Source: Burkholderiales bacterium (GTDB lineage Bacteria; Pseudomonadota; Gammaproteobacteria; Burkholderiales; Burkholderiaceae_C). Taken from it: DNA of 64,000 nt. Positions 1 to 8,430 of this stretch are shown here, piece by piece; positions within the stretch are counted from its first letter, which is position 1, and every line of letters begins with the position of its first letter. The notes beneath the pieces were generated by a model. It worked only from the letters and a program-made list of their open reading frames with translations. It made no database searches and was not told the DNA's origin. A program made the position numbers and the translations under genes. Location of the stretch: the NCBI GenBank assembly GCA_016191525.1, contig JACPOK010000006.1, positions 1-64,000 on the forward strand, read 5' to 3'.

Positions 1-399
1 CGAGTCAGATCACGAAGCGCTGCGCGCGGCCGCAAGAACGGACAAACCCAGGCGCCTCGCGAAATGCTGCGCCGCGGCCTGCCCGGCCCCGCCTTTGCAG
101 AAATGTTGTTGGTGTTCCCTAGAAAGCAAACCACGCTGGCTGGCGCGGCAGGCGGTATCCGGCAGGGCCGATCTCTGCGGCGGCCGGGATTTCCGGACTG
201 GGACCGGGCGCGCTTGCGCGCTTCGTAAACTGACTCGTCGCGGCTGTCTGAACGGAGGGGCCTTAGGGCCCGCAGTGAGTTTCGCGACGCCGGTCCCAGT
301 CCGGAAATCCCGGCGAAGTCACCGCGCAGCGGGGACCGCCGAAGTGTGAGGCCCTGCCGGGTACCGCCTGCCGCGACGCGACGATCCCGGCGTTTTCAC
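1..399. other. gene-free stretch at window start
   Basis: No reading frame here has a convincing ribosome binding site or recognisable protein. One short open frame runs across a structured repeat and looks spurious. The only notable content is the inverted-repeat element at 183-314. The downstream end of the Bug receptor gene on the minus strand lies at 400, so this is its 3' flank. Confidence 0.7.
183..314. repeat. 132-nt element with perfect 25-bp terminal inverted repeats
   Basis: Bases 183-207 are the exact reverse complement of 290-314. The 82-nt centre adds smaller hairpins: a GCGCGC-TT-GCGCGC stem at 208-221 and a GGGCC/GGCCC apex near 257-270. Imperfect pairing also continues inside the arms, with AAACTGACT facing AAACTCACT. 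No coding sequence is visible inside, and I see no clear target-site duplication. It could be a MITE-like non-autonomous element, a large extragenic palindrome or a strong bidirectional stem-loop. The geometry is certain; the identity is not. Confidence 0.8.
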
Positions 400-1371
400 C
401 TATTCCTTGATATTCGCCGCCTTCACGATGCGGGCGAAGCGCTCCTGCTCGTGTTGCACGAAGGCACCGAACTGCGCGGCGGTACCGCTGCCACCGATGG
501 CGCCCTGCTCCTGCATCTTGCTGCGCATGCCCTCCTCGCGCAGCACCTCGTTCAGTTCGCGGTTGAGCCGCTCGACGATGGCGGCCGGCGTCTGCGCCGG
601 GGCGAACAGCCCCGTCCAGGCCACCACGTCGTAGCCCTTGAAGCCTGGCGTCTCCGCCACAACCGGCACGTCAGGCAGCGTGGGAAGGCGCTTGTCGTCG
701 GTGACGGCAATGGCCTTCATCTTCTTCGCCAGGATGTTGGGCGTGGCCGTCACACTGACCAGGATGGCCAGGTCCACCTGGTTGCCGGCGACGTCGGACA
801 CGATCTGGGCGCCGCCGCGGTACGGCACATGGGTGATGAACACCTTGCCCTGGTCCTTGATCAGTTCCATCGCCAGGTGCAGCACAGTGCCGATGCCCGA
901 GGTGGCATAGCTCAGCTTGCCCGGCTGCTCCTTCGCCAGCTTCAGCACTTCGGCCAGCGTGTTGGCCGGCAAGCCAGGGCGCGCCACCAGCACCATGGGC
1001 GCGGTGTTCACCAGGCCCACCGGCGCCAGGTCTTTCAGCGCGTCGTACTTCACTGCCGCGGGGTTGACCAGTTTGGCGATGGCGACCGGGCTGTCCGCGC
1101 CCATCACCAGCGTGTAGCCATCAGGCGTGGCATGCGCGGCCTTGGCCACGCCGATGGTGCCGCCCGCGCCAGTGACGTTGTCCACCACCACTGACTGCTT
1201 GAGGCGCTCGGCCAGGCGCTGGGCCACCAGCCGCGCCGTGACGTCCACGCTGCCGCCGGCGCTGAAGGGCACGATGATGGTGATGGGTTTGGCGGCGGGC
1301 CACGCGGGCTGGGCCTGCGCCGCGGCGGCCGCCAACAAAGCGGCGGCGAAGAATGCGGTGCGTCGAATCAT
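400..1371 (-). CDS. Bug-family tripartite tricarboxylate transporter substrate-binding protein (TctC-like)
   Basis: Periplasmic solute receptor of the Bug/TctC family, which binds carboxylates or related small ligands for a tripartite transporter. The 323-residue product starts MIRRTAFF and has a signal peptide of about 20 residues ending near AQAQP. The family's opening 'KPITIIVPFSAGGSVDV' follows, then the 'GTIG' and 'YTLVMG' segments. The ATG at 1371 has an AGGAG upstream and overlaps the TGA of the preceding deaminase gene (ATGA), so it is the last gene of a three-gene operon. No membrane subunits are nearby, which is usual for the many orphan Bug receptors of Burkholderiales. The ligand is unknown; the operon suggests a substrate of the monooxygenase/deaminase pathway. 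Confidence 0.9.
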   Translation of the reverse strand: MIRRTAFFAAALLAAAAAQAQPAWPAAKPITIIVPFSAGGSVDVTARLVAQRLAERLKQSVVVDNVTGAGGTIGVAKAAHATPDGYTLVMGADSPVAIAKLVNPAAVKYDALKDLAPVGLVNTAPMVLVARPGLPANTLAEVLKLAKEQPGKLSYATSGIGTVLHLAMELIKDQGKVFITHVPYRGGAQIVSDVAGNQVDLAILVSVTATPNILAKKMKAIAVTDDKRLPTLPDVPVVAETPGFKGYDVVAWTGLFAPAQTPAAIVERLNRELNEVLREEGMRSKMQEQGAIGGSGTAAQFGAFVQHEQERFARIVKAANIKE

Positions 1372-2432
1372 GAAGTTTCTCCTGATGCAGCTTCTATGCC
1401 CGCGCGCAGGCTGTCGAACTGCGCGGCCCATTCCGTGCGCCAGCGATGCCGCTGGCCTTCGTCCACCCACGCCGCGTCGATGCCGTTGAGCATGAACCCA
1501 CGCAGGTCGTCGATGCCGAAGCCGAAATCCTTGACCATCATGTGCCAGGCCTGGGTGGGAGTCACATGATGCAGCGTGGGGTCGTCGGTGTTGGGGTGGA
1601 TGCGCAGGCCCAGGTCCGGCATGCGGCGGATGGGATGGTCCAGTGCCCAGCGCTGCGGCGGCAGGGTGCGCAGGTAGTAGGAGTTGGTGGGCACCACGGT
1701 GAACACGATGCCGCGTTCGGCGCAGCGCGCCGCGTACTCGGGGTTGTCGACGACGGTGTAGCCGTGGTCGATGCGGTCCACCATCAGCTGCTCCACCGCC
1801 GTGCGCACGTTGGTCCAGGGCATGCCGAACTCGCCGGCGTGCGCCGTAGCCTTCAGCCCGGCCGCGCGGGCCATCGCATAGGCGTGCACGAAAAGTTCCG
1901 GCGGCCGGTCGGTCTCGCGGTAATCGATGCCTATGCCCGGCACATGCTCATGGCGATGGGCGATCACCCAGCGCACCATCTCCACCGCGTCGGCCGGTGA
2001 GGCCTCCCGGTCGATGGCGGGTATCAGCCGGCCCATGATGCCGAAATCGGCCTGCGCATCGGCAACGGCGCGCAGGATGCCGGCTTGCGCCTCAGGATAG
2101 GGGATGCCCGAATCGCGCGCCGTGCCGGTGGGGTTCCAGAAAAATTCGGCATAGCGCACGTTGTGGGCCGCCGCGTCCTGCAGGTATTCATAGGTGATGC
2201 GGTGCAGGTCGTCGGGCGTTCGCAGCAGCCACGCATCCAGCGCGCGCAGCACGCGAAGCACGCCGACCGGCTTTTCGCCGCGGGTGTAGAACGCCGCGAT
2301 TTCCTCCGGGCTGACCGGCGCCTTCGCCCGCCGCACCAGGTCGGCGAACGTTTCGCGCCGCACCGTGCCGAGCAAATGGCAATGCAGCTCCGCCTTCGGG
2401 ATGGCGTGCAGGAAGTCCACCAGCGCCGTCAC
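1368..2432 (-). CDS. adenosine/adenine deaminase-family amidohydrolase
   Basis: Metal-dependent deaminase of the adenosine deaminase family, 354 residues. Visible motifs are the HxH metal site in PKAELHCHLLGTV (His17, His19), HAGE (catalytic Glu), RIDHGY and NTDDP. Where the family normally has an acidic residue after HxHL (HLDG or HLEG), this protein has Leu21. In adenosine deaminase that Asp contacts the ribose 5'-OH, so the substrate is probably not adenosine. The GTG start at 2432 has GGAGA upstream and overlaps the TGA of the flavin monooxygenase gene (GTGA). The 3' end overlaps the next ATG. Cotranscription with a monooxygenase and a Bug receptor points to catabolism of an N-heterocycle or amine (inference). 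Confidence 0.88.
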   Translation of the reverse strand: MTALVDFLHAIPKAELHCHLLGTVRRETFADLVRRAKAPVSPEEIAAFYTRGEKPVGVLRVLRALDAWLLRTPDDLHRITYEYLQDAAAHNVRYAEFFWNPTGTARDSGIPYPEAQAGILRAVADAQADFGIMGRLIPAIDREASPADAVEMVRWVIAHRHEHVPGIGIDYRETDRPPELFVHAYAMARAAGLKATAHAGEFGMPWTNVRTAVEQLMVDRIDHGYTVVDNPEYAARCAERGIVFTVVPTNSYYLRTLPPQRWALDHPIRRMPDLGLRIHPNTDDPTLHHVTPTQAWHMMVKDFGFGIDDLRGFMLNGIDAAWVDEGQRHRWRTEWAAQFDSLRAGIEAASGETS

Positions 2433-3670
2433 GATTTCTCCGGGGATTGCACGTGCTCGGGCCGGGCGCCCACGCCCACCGCGTATGCGGGCCAGCGGCG
2501 CATGAGCCTGAAGCGGTTGAACAGCCTGAGCACAAAGGGCATTGTCGGCGGCCGGGTGCTGTCCAGCAGCGGGTTGATCAGGTTGTTCTGTGCCGCCACC
2601 TGCACGGCTTGTGTGACGCGGGTGGGGAACATGCGCCGTGCCTGCACCTTGGCGAGGTAGGGCGTGATCATGTCCGCGCCCAATCCATCGTCCGCCAACG
2701 GGGCGGCCAGAAGATTGGCTGTGGCCACGGCATCCTGGATCGCCAGGTTGATGCCCACGCCGCCGATCGGCGACATCGCATGCGCCGCGTCGCCGATGCA
2801 CAGCAGCCCAGGCTTCCACCACTGTTCCAGCCGGTCCACGCTCACGCTCAGCAGCTTCACGTCGTCCCAGCTCGCCAGGTCGGCCGCGATGCGGCCGGCG
2901 AACATCGGCACCAGCGCCACCATGCGTTGGCGGAAGGCCTCCAGCCCCGCTGCCTTGATCTTCTCCATGCCGCCCTTGGCGATGACGAATGCGGTCTGCC
3001 AATAGCTGCCGCGATCGATCATCGCGAGGAAACTTCCCGTCCCTATGCGCCCGCCCGTGCCGCCGGTGTCGCCCGGCTGCTTGCTGATGCGCATCCACAA
3101 AACGTCGATGGGCGCACCGAGGTTGTGGACGGTGAAGCCCGCCACGCCGCGCAGCGTGGAGCGGCGGCCGTCGCAGGCCACGACCAGGTCGGCGCCGATT
3201 TCAATTTCCCCGTCCTGTGTGCGCGCGCGCACGCCGGACACCCGGCCGCCCTGCTCGACCAGGCCGGTGGCCTCGGTGTTCATCATCAGCCGGAAAGAGG
3301 GATACGTCTGTGCGTGGTCGCGCAGGAAATCAAGAAACTCCCATTGCGGCATGAGCGCGATGAAGCCGCAGCGGGTCTTCAGGCCGGTGAAATCAGCCAG
3401 GGCCGCCTCTTCATTGCCCACCTGCACACGCAGCTCGGTGGCCTTGTCGAAGGGCCGCTGCAGAAAGGACTCGAGCAGGCCCAGCTCGTGCATCACCTCC
3501 AGCGTGGAGGGGTGGACGGTGTCGCCGCGAAAGTCGCGCAGGAAATCGCCGTGCTTCTCCAGCACGTTCACTTCCACGCCGGCGCGGGCCAGCAGCAGGC
3601 CCAGCATCATGCCGGCGGGCCCCCCGCCGGCGATGCAGCAGCGGGTGTGAAGGCTGGAAGGTGGAAGCAT
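2429..3670 (-). CDS. FAD-dependent monooxygenase (UbiH/PHBH type)
   Basis: Class A flavoprotein aromatic hydroxylase, 413 residues. It shows the N-terminal dinucleotide fold GGGPAG (about residues 15-20), the mid-chain DG motif in ACDGRRSTLR, and the second FAD motif GDAAHAMSPIGGVGINLAIQDA, split here by description only as GDAAH followed by the GVGIN segment. Such enzymes use NAD(P)H and O2 to hydroxylate aromatic or heteroaromatic rings. It is the first gene of the operon with the deaminase and Bug receptor (4-bp overlap at its 3' end). The start at 3670 has only a weak RBS. The substrate cannot be read from sequence. Confidence 0.9.
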   Translation of the reverse strand: MLPPSSLHTRCCIAGGGPAGMMLGLLLARAGVEVNVLEKHGDFLRDFRGDTVHPSTLEVMHELGLLESFLQRPFDKATELRVQVGNEEAALADFTGLKTRCGFIALMPQWEFLDFLRDHAQTYPSFRLMMNTEATGLVEQGGRVSGVRARTQDGEIEIGADLVVACDGRRSTLRGVAGFTVHNLGAPIDVLWMRISKQPGDTGGTGGRIGTGSFLAMIDRGSYWQTAFVIAKGGMEKIKAAGLEAFRQRMVALVPMFAGRIAADLASWDDVKLLSVSVDRLEQWWKPGLLCIGDAAHAMSPIGGVGINLAIQDAVATANLLAAPLADDGLGADMITPYLAKVQARRMFPTRVTQAVQVAAQNNLINPLLDSTRPPTMPFVLRLFNRFRLMRRWPAYAVGVGARPEHVQSPEKS

Positions 3671-3725
3671 CGGCCGAGGTTAACGGCCCGGACGACGGCA
3701 AGCAAGCGGCCCGGGCCGCGAGCGC

Positions 3726-3965
3726 TCAATCGTCCTTGTTGGGGCGGGAGGGCGCGGTGGTCGGCGTCGTCGCAGTGCCGCTCTGGCCCATGGTGGCGGT
3801 GGGCAGGCCGGGGTTGTAGAACGAGCTCTTGGCGGGCGCCGCCTTGGCCGGCACCGGGGCCGCAACGGGCGGAGTGTGCACGATATTGCCGGCGTCGTCG
3901 CGGGCACAGCCGGCAGCGCCCAGGGCCACTGCCGCCGCGCATGCAAGGGAAAGGAAGATTTTCAT
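3726..3965 (-). CDS. small lipoprotein, function unknown
   Basis: A 79-residue predicted lipoprotein starting MKIFLSLACAAAVALG. The lipobox GAAGC puts the lipidated Cys near residue 20. The mature part is rich in Ala, Pro and Thr and ends in a charged NKDD tail. No catalytic motif is visible. It lies just downstream of the hemerythrin gene on the same strand (40 bp). An in-frame ATG nine codons upstream would put charged residues ahead of the signal and is less likely. Confidence 0.7.
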   Translation of the reverse strand: MKIFLSLACAAAVALGAAGCARDDAGNIVHTPPVAAPVPAKAAPAKSSFYNPGLPTATMGQSGTATTPTTAPSRPNKDD

Positions 3966-4005
3966 TCCCGCATTCTCCGCCTTTGCGCGCACACCCGCAC
4001 ACTCC

Positions 4006-4509
4006 TCACGCCGTGGCCGCGGACAGCGCGTCTTCGCGCAGCGCCTCGGGCACGGCCTTGAGTTCTTCCTTGCGGATGCGCAGGGCCTCGCCCAGCGTCA
4101 CCAGGTCCAGGCCGCTCTTGCGGACCTTGGGGAACATCTCCTCGCGTTCTTCCTTGACGTGGTGGTCGATGTACTCGCCCAGCACCGTGACCTTGGCGTC
4201 GAACAGTTCGTCATCGGCCTGCATGGACAGGATCTGCGCGATCAGGTCCTTGGCGCCGGCATGCTCCACCTCGGCTTCGTCCAGCAGGTCGTCGTCACGG
4301 ATGGCTTCACGCACCGGCGGATAGAAGATTTCTTCCTCGATCTTGGTGTGCACGGTCAGTTCCATGCAGATCTGGTCGGCCAGCGCCTTGCGCCTGGGCG
4401 CGGCGGCGTCGTTGCCGGCCAGCTTCTTGTAGTCCTCGAACATCGCCTTCACGGCCTTGTGGTCGGCGTCCAGCAGTTCGGTGGCGTCCTGGGGCTTCTT
4501 CGCGGTCAT
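4006..4509 (-). CDS. hemerythrin HHE-domain protein
   Basis: A 167-residue cytoplasmic four-helix hemerythrin-type protein expected to bind a di-iron centre and sense or bind O2 or nitrosative species. The ligand pattern is visible: DADHKAVKAMF near residue 16, LTVHTKIEEEIFYP near 55, EVEHAGAKD near 85, and YIDHHVKEEREEMFP near 115. The C-terminal 30 residues form a charged helix outside the core. The start at 4509 is followed by MTAKKPQD. A small hydrophilic protein is encoded 22 bp upstream on the same strand, so the two are probably cotranscribed. Confidence 0.9.
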   Translation of the reverse strand: MTAKKPQDATELLDADHKAVKAMFEDYKKLAGNDAAAPRRKALADQICMELTVHTKIEEEIFYPPVREAIRDDDLLDEAEVEHAGAKDLIAQILSMQADDELFDAKVTVLGEYIDHHVKEEREEMFPKVRKSGLDLVTLGEALRIRKEELKAVPEALREDALSAATA

Positions 4510-4531
4510 GGTGGGTCCTTGTAAAAGTTGA

Positions 4532-4726
4532 TTACTGTTTGTTGCCGGATTCGTGCGGCGTCTTGCTGGTCTGCTTCATGGCACCGGCGGAGCCGTTGCC
4601 GCTTTCAGGCGTGCCCGTGTCCTCGGGCTGCATGTCAGTGGCGGGCGTTTTCTCCGGCGCCGCGGTTTCCCGGCGGCCCGCGGGTTTCTCGCGGCCGCCA
4701 AAAGCATCGTTGCTGGCGTTGTTCAT
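4532..4726 (-). CDS. small disordered hydrophilic protein
   Basis: A 64-residue protein rich in Gly, Glu, Thr, Lys and Pro with no hydrophobic segment, likely intrinsically disordered. The start at 4726 has GGAAGGA at the right spacing, which is the main reason to call it real. It precedes the hemerythrin gene and may share its promoter. A TGTAGGACA motif lies about 83 bp upstream at 4809-4817; the same 9-mer recurs near other stress-type genes in this window. Confidence 0.6.
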   Translation of the reverse strand: MNNASNDAFGGREKPAGRRETAAPEKTPATDMQPEDTGTPESGNGSAGAMKQTSKTPHESGNKQ

Positions 4727-4822
4727 CGCAAAGTCCTTCCGGAAACGGGGGTGACTTCACTGTCGCGGCAGGGCCGGGCACCCGATGTCAGCCGTGGGTC
4801 CCGCCTGCTGTAGGACAGCGGC

Positions 4823-6154
4823 CTAGCGCCGCTTGCGCTTGCGCTTCACGGCCTTTTCGTACGCCGCCATCATGGGCGTGACGGAGATGCCGTGTAACAC
4901 GATGGAGGTAACCACCACCGACAGCGTGAGGGCGGTGAGCTTGTCGGCCACGTCCCGTGAAATGCCGTGGTTGATGGCATACATCAGGTAGTAGAGCGAG
5001 CCGATGCCGCGGATGCCAAACCAGCCGATCAGCCAGCGCTGCCCGCGCGAACTGGGCGAACCGGCCAGGCCCAGCGCCACCGCGGCGGGGCGAATCACCA
5101 GCAGCAGCAGCGCAACGAACCACCACACCGCGCCTTGCCACTTGACGGCCCACAACAGCGCGCCGATGCCGATGACCACCGCGACCTCGCCGATGCGCTC
5201 CAGTTGCTGGTTGAACCCAAGGACCGCGTGCGCCATGAAAGCAGGCGCGTGGTCGGGATGCACGGCCAGTTCGTCGGCCACCGTGGTGTCGGGCGCCGCG
5301 GCCGCCACCGCGGCGGCCTTGCCACTGTCCCGGGGGTGCGGCGACTGCGCGTACACCAGGCGGCGCAATGCCACGCCGGCGGCAAACACCGCCAGGAAGC
5401 CGTAGCCCTTGAAAAACAGCGCCACGCCATAGGACAGCGCCACCAGCCCCATGGCCAGAAAGTCGTCCAGGCCCACCGCTTCCTGGTGCTCCCGCCGCAG
5501 GTAAAGCACCAGCCGGCCCACGGCGAAACCCAGCCCCGCGCCCACGGCCAGGCCGCAGGAAATACCCCAAACCACGTCCAGCGCCAGCCAGCGCAGGCCG
5601 TTGTCGCCAATATCGTGCAGGCCCATCAGGCCCAGCCCCAGCAACACGAACGGGAAAGCCGTTCCGTCGTTCAGGCCGCCCTCGCCCGTCAGCGCGAAGC
5701 GCAGCCGGTCGCTATCGCCCGGCGTCTGCACCTGTACGTCCGAGGCGAGCACCGGGTCGGTGGGCGCGAGGATGCCGCCGAGCAGCACGGCCACGCCCAG
5801 AGGCAAGCCGAGCAGCAGCCAGGCCACAGCGGTGATCGCCAGCACCGTCAACACCATCGACGTGAGCGCCAGCCGCAGCGGCAGCATCCAGGCACGCAGC
5901 TTCAGGCCCGGGCTGAGCTTGAGCCCGGCGGAGAACAGCGAGATGAGGACGACGATCTCGGTCACACGCTCCAGCACCACGGTGTGCTGGGCCGGATGCG
6001 CCTGCAGCAGGCCCAGCCCCAGCGGGCTGACGCCCAGGCCCACCAGCAGGTACAGCATGGCTGTGGACAGGGGCAGGCGCGCCAGCACCGAGGCGCCCAG
6101 CGCCATCACCACCAGCAGCAGCCCCACGATGACCGACCAGGCGGCGAAATTCAT
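4823..6154 (-). CDS. CPA1-family sodium/proton antiporter
   Basis: Inner-membrane cation/proton antiporter of 443 residues with about 12 hydrophobic segments. The CPA1 signatures APTDPVLASD (about residues 130-139) and GEGGLNDGTAFPF (about 157-169) carry the acidic residues that bind and exchange the cation. It ends in a very basic tail (KRKRKRR). A hydrophilic insert rich in Ala and charged residues (around residues 280-300) separates two membrane blocks. The gene appears monocistronic. Substrate choice between Na+, K+ and others is not readable. Confidence 0.92.
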   Translation of the reverse strand: MNFAAWSVIVGLLLVVMALGASVLARLPLSTAMLYLLVGLGVSPLGLGLLQAHPAQHTVVLERVTEIVVLISLFSAGLKLSPGLKLRAWMLPLRLALTSMVLTVLAITAVAWLLLGLPLGVAVLLGGILAPTDPVLASDVQVQTPGDSDRLRFALTGEGGLNDGTAFPFVLLGLGLMGLHDIGDNGLRWLALDVVWGISCGLAVGAGLGFAVGRLVLYLRREHQEAVGLDDFLAMGLVALSYGVALFFKGYGFLAVFAAGVALRRLVYAQSPHPRDSGKAAAVAAAAPDTTVADELAVHPDHAPAFMAHAVLGFNQQLERIGEVAVVIGIGALLWAVKWQGAVWWFVALLLLVIRPAAVALGLAGSPSSRGQRWLIGWFGIRGIGSLYYLMYAINHGISRDVADKLTALTLSVVVTSIVLHGISVTPMMAAYEKAVKRKRKRR

Positions 6155-6176
6155 TTTTCAGAGGGAAAAATGCCCG

Positions 6177-6222
6177 CAGCCCGCACGGGGCGGGCGTAGA
6201 GCGCTACGAAACTGATAGCAAC
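6177..6222 (+). repeat. dispersed 46-bp repeat, copy A
   Basis: Begins CAGCCCGCAC and ends TGATAGCAAC, with GCGCTA in the middle. It matches the copy at 18547-18592 (other strand) at about 40 of 46 positions, and 27146-27191 and 49565-49610 more loosely. The 3' half forms a GCTA...TAGC hairpin. This copy is intergenic, between the antiporter start and the stop of the small gene at 6225. Confidence 0.75.
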
Positions 6223-6224
6223 AG

Positions 6225-6455
6225 TCAAGCGGGCTTGTCTTTGGCACCGCTGCCCGGCCCGCCGCCCGGGTCGCTGGGGCCATTGCGGTCCGAGAGTATT
6301 TCCCTTGGCGTGCCCAGCTCACCGCTGTCGCCGCCGTCGGCCTCCCAGGTGCCGCCGGTGCGCGCGTTGTTGCCGCGGCCGGAATAGATCTCGTCGTCGT
6401 CGAAGTTCAGTTCGGCGCCGGGATCGCGGTTCACATCCTGCTTGGGATCAGCCAT
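6225..6455 (-). CDS. small acidic hydrophilic protein, function unknown
   Basis: A 76-residue protein starting MADPKQDVNRDPG. It is rich in Asp, Gly and Asn, has no hydrophobic stretch and is probably disordered. The ATG at 6455 has a strong AAGGAGG, which fixes the start and supports translation; the frame stays open upstream without an RBS. It sits 23 bp downstream of the alpha/beta hydrolase gene on the same strand. No known domain was recognised. Confidence 0.65.
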   Translation of the reverse strand: MADPKQDVNRDPGAELNFDDDEIYSGRGNNARTGGTWEADGGDSGELGTPREILSDRNGPSDPGGGPGSGAKDKPA

Positions 6456-6478
6456 GTCGGCCTCCTTGGACAAAAAAA

Positions 6479-7297
6479 TCAGAGCCGGGCGAGCGCGGTG
6501 GCCACGCCCTGGCGGAACGAGGGGAACTGGTGCACGTCGCTGTGGCCGGCGCCCTCGACGCAAAGCAGCTGGGCCTGCGGCATGGCGCGGCGCAGCGTCT
6601 CGCAATGGTGAAAGCCGATCAGCTCGTCCTTGTCGCCGTGGATCAGCATCAGGTTGCCCGTGAGCCGGCAGGCCAGCTCCAGCGTAGCCAGCGGGTACCG
6701 CAGCACTCCGGTGGGCACCCAGGGATACAGCTCGGCGCCCAGCGCCTGCATGCTGCTGTAGGCTGAAACCATCATCGTGAGGTCAGGGGCACGGCCTTCG
6801 GCGCACAGTTCGGCCGACAGGCCGGCGGCTAGGCCGGTGCCCAGCGACTGGCCGGAGATCACCACGCGCCTGCCGTCGTATTGCGGCGCGAACTGCGCCC
6901 AGACCGCACGCACGTCAGCGCGCAGCTGCGCTTCGCTTTCAATGCGGCCGCTGCTCTTGCCGAAGCCCCGGTAGTCGAACATCACCAGGTCGAAATTCAG
7001 TTCGCGGTAGGCATCCAGCCCCACCAGCCATTTGTTCAGGTTGCCCGAATTGCCGTGCAGGTAGAACACCACGCCGCGCGGATTGGGCAGCTTCAGGTGG
7101 GCCACGCAAAGGCGCGCCCCGGGCACGTCGATGAAGCTTTCGATCACGTCCGTATCGGGGCAAAGGGGAAGGTCGGGGGCCGTCTGCTCAGGCTCGAACA
7201 GCAGCCGCTCCTGGCGGAAGTACAGCCAGGCGATGGCGCTCGCATACACCGCTGCAATCGCAAGAACAACGCTTAGCAGGAAGATGACGTAGGCCAT
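6479..7297 (-). CDS. membrane-anchored alpha/beta hydrolase
   Basis: A 272-residue serine hydrolase with one N-terminal membrane segment (about residues 2-25, MAYVIFLLSVVLAIAAVY), then an alpha/beta-hydrolase domain like the YfhR/BEM46 group. Visible are HGNSGN (oxyanion region), the nucleophile elbow GQSLG, the acid in HGDKDELIG and the base in GAGHSDV. The MAYV start is chosen because it opens directly on the membrane helix. The family usually has esterase or thioesterase activity; the substrate is unknown. Confidence 0.85.
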   Translation of the reverse strand: MAYVIFLLSVVLAIAAVYASAIAWLYFRQERLLFEPEQTAPDLPLCPDTDVIESFIDVPGARLCVAHLKLPNPRGVVFYLHGNSGNLNKWLVGLDAYRELNFDLVMFDYRGFGKSSGRIESEAQLRADVRAVWAQFAPQYDGRRVVISGQSLGTGLAAGLSAELCAEGRAPDLTMMVSAYSSMQALGAELYPWVPTGVLRYPLATLELACRLTGNLMLIHGDKDELIGFHHCETLRRAMPQAQLLCVEGAGHSDVHQFPSFRQGVATALARL

Positions 7298-7399
7298 GAC
7301 TGCATAGTGATGCAGCCCGCGAGGCGCGCCTGTCGGTGTGGCGCCGCGTGTGGCGTAGGAGGCAGCCGCAAGCGCCTGCAAGCGCAGCGGCCCGTCCCT

Positions 7400-8140
7400 T
7401 CAGTCGCGCAGGTACAGCTCGCGCAGCCGCGCGAGTTCCACTTCGCCCACGGCCAGCCCTTCGCGCAGGTAGCCCTGCACGCTGCCGAAGTCCGCATCGA
7501 CCGCATCCAGCGCCGCGTGCAGGAAGTCGGCCTGCACGCCGTAAAGCACCGACACCACCTCGGGCGGCATCGCCAGCGCCGAGCGCGCCCGGCCCTGCAG
7601 CCGCGCGTTGGTCAGCATGAAGTCCCCGAACACCACGTCGCGCGGAACGCCGAGTGCCAGCAGCAGCAGCGCCGCCGCGAAACCGGTGCGATCCTTGCCG
7701 GCCGTGCAGTGGAACACGATGGGCGCTTCATCAGCCTGCAGCACATGGCCGAACAGTGCCGCGAAGCGCGGCGTGTTGCCGCGCACGAAGCCGCGGTAGG
7801 TGTCCTGCATCAGCGCCACCACGTCGGCGGACGAGAGCTTCGCGCCGGCCTGGATCAGGTCGGTGAGCTTTTGCACGATGGTCGGTTCGATCGGCAGCGA
7901 ATGCACCGTGGCGCCGGGAATGGCGCACATCGCCGATTGCCGCTCGGTGACGCCGCGCAGGTCCAGCACGCGCACCGACTCGCCGATGTGGGTCGCCAGC
8001 AGCGACAGGTCGTGCGCAGTGAGGTGGCCCAGGTGGTCGGAGCGGAACAGCCGTTGGTGGCGCACCGTGCGGCCTTCGTGGCCGGTGTAGCCGCCGAGGT
8101 CGCGGAAGTTGGGGGCGTTGGGAAGGGTGATGGAAGGCAT
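7400..8140 (-). CDS. tyrosine-protein phosphatase (Y_phosphatase3 type)
   Basis: A 246-residue phosphatase with the P-loop HCTAGKDRTG (Cys145, Arg151) and the family's N-terminal NFRDLGGY motif near residues 11-18. Related bacterial enzymes dephosphorylate phosphotyrosine, and some also act on phosphoinositides or Ser/Thr. No signal peptide is visible, so it is probably cytoplasmic. It lies downstream of, and divergent from, the VF530 gene (47 bp between starts). Confidence 0.9.
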   Translation of the reverse strand: MPSITLPNAPNFRDLGGYTGHEGRTVRHQRLFRSDHLGHLTAHDLSLLATHIGESVRVLDLRGVTERQSAMCAIPGATVHSLPIEPTIVQKLTDLIQAGAKLSSADVVALMQDTYRGFVRGNTPRFAALFGHVLQADEAPIVFHCTAGKDRTGFAAALLLLALGVPRDVVFGDFMLTNARLQGRARSALAMPPEVVSVLYGVQADFLHAALDAVDADFGSVQGYLREGLAVGEVELARLRELYLRD

Positions 8141-8187
8141 GCAGCGGCTGATTCTAGAGGTCGCGCTTTGACAGATACTGGTGGCTG

Positions 8188-8430
8188 ATGCAGACCCCCG
8201 CCCAACCCCGCAACCCCCTCCACGGCCTGACCCTGGAGGCCATCGTCACCGCGCTGTCGGAGCATTACGGCTGGCAGAACCTGGGCGAGCGCATTCCGAT
8301 CCGCTGCTTCACGCACGAGCCCAGCGTGGCCTCCAGCCTGAAATTCCTGCGCAAGACGCCCTGGGCGCGCGAGAAGGTGGAAAGCCTCTACCTCTTCATG
8401 CTGCGCGACATCAGGCGGGCCACTCGCTAG
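8188..8430 (+). CDS. VF530-family DNA-binding protein (DUF2132)
   Basis: An 80-residue protein matching the VF530 family: [20 protein letters not shown], the IRCF segment, and [21 protein letters not shown]. The family is a small helical fold proposed to bind DNA, of unclear physiological role. Its stop lies 20 bp inside the 3' end of the convergent transglutaminase-like gene. Confidence 0.85.
   Translation: MQTPAQPRNPLHGLTLEAIVTALSEHYGWQNLGERIPIRCFTHEPSVASSLKFLRKTPWAREKVESLYLFMLRDIRRATR

Noticed and set aside
183..314. Integron attC site
   Set aside because: The ends do not have the RYYYAAC/GTTRRRY core sites, and no integrase or cassette genes are near.
95..349. Short open frame across the inverted-repeat element
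   Set aside because: No RBS, no recognisable domain, and it reads through both palindrome arms.
2447..4324. Long plus-strand open frame over the monooxygenase and lipoprotein genes
   Set aside because: Antisense to three genes with real family motifs; composition is shadow-like.
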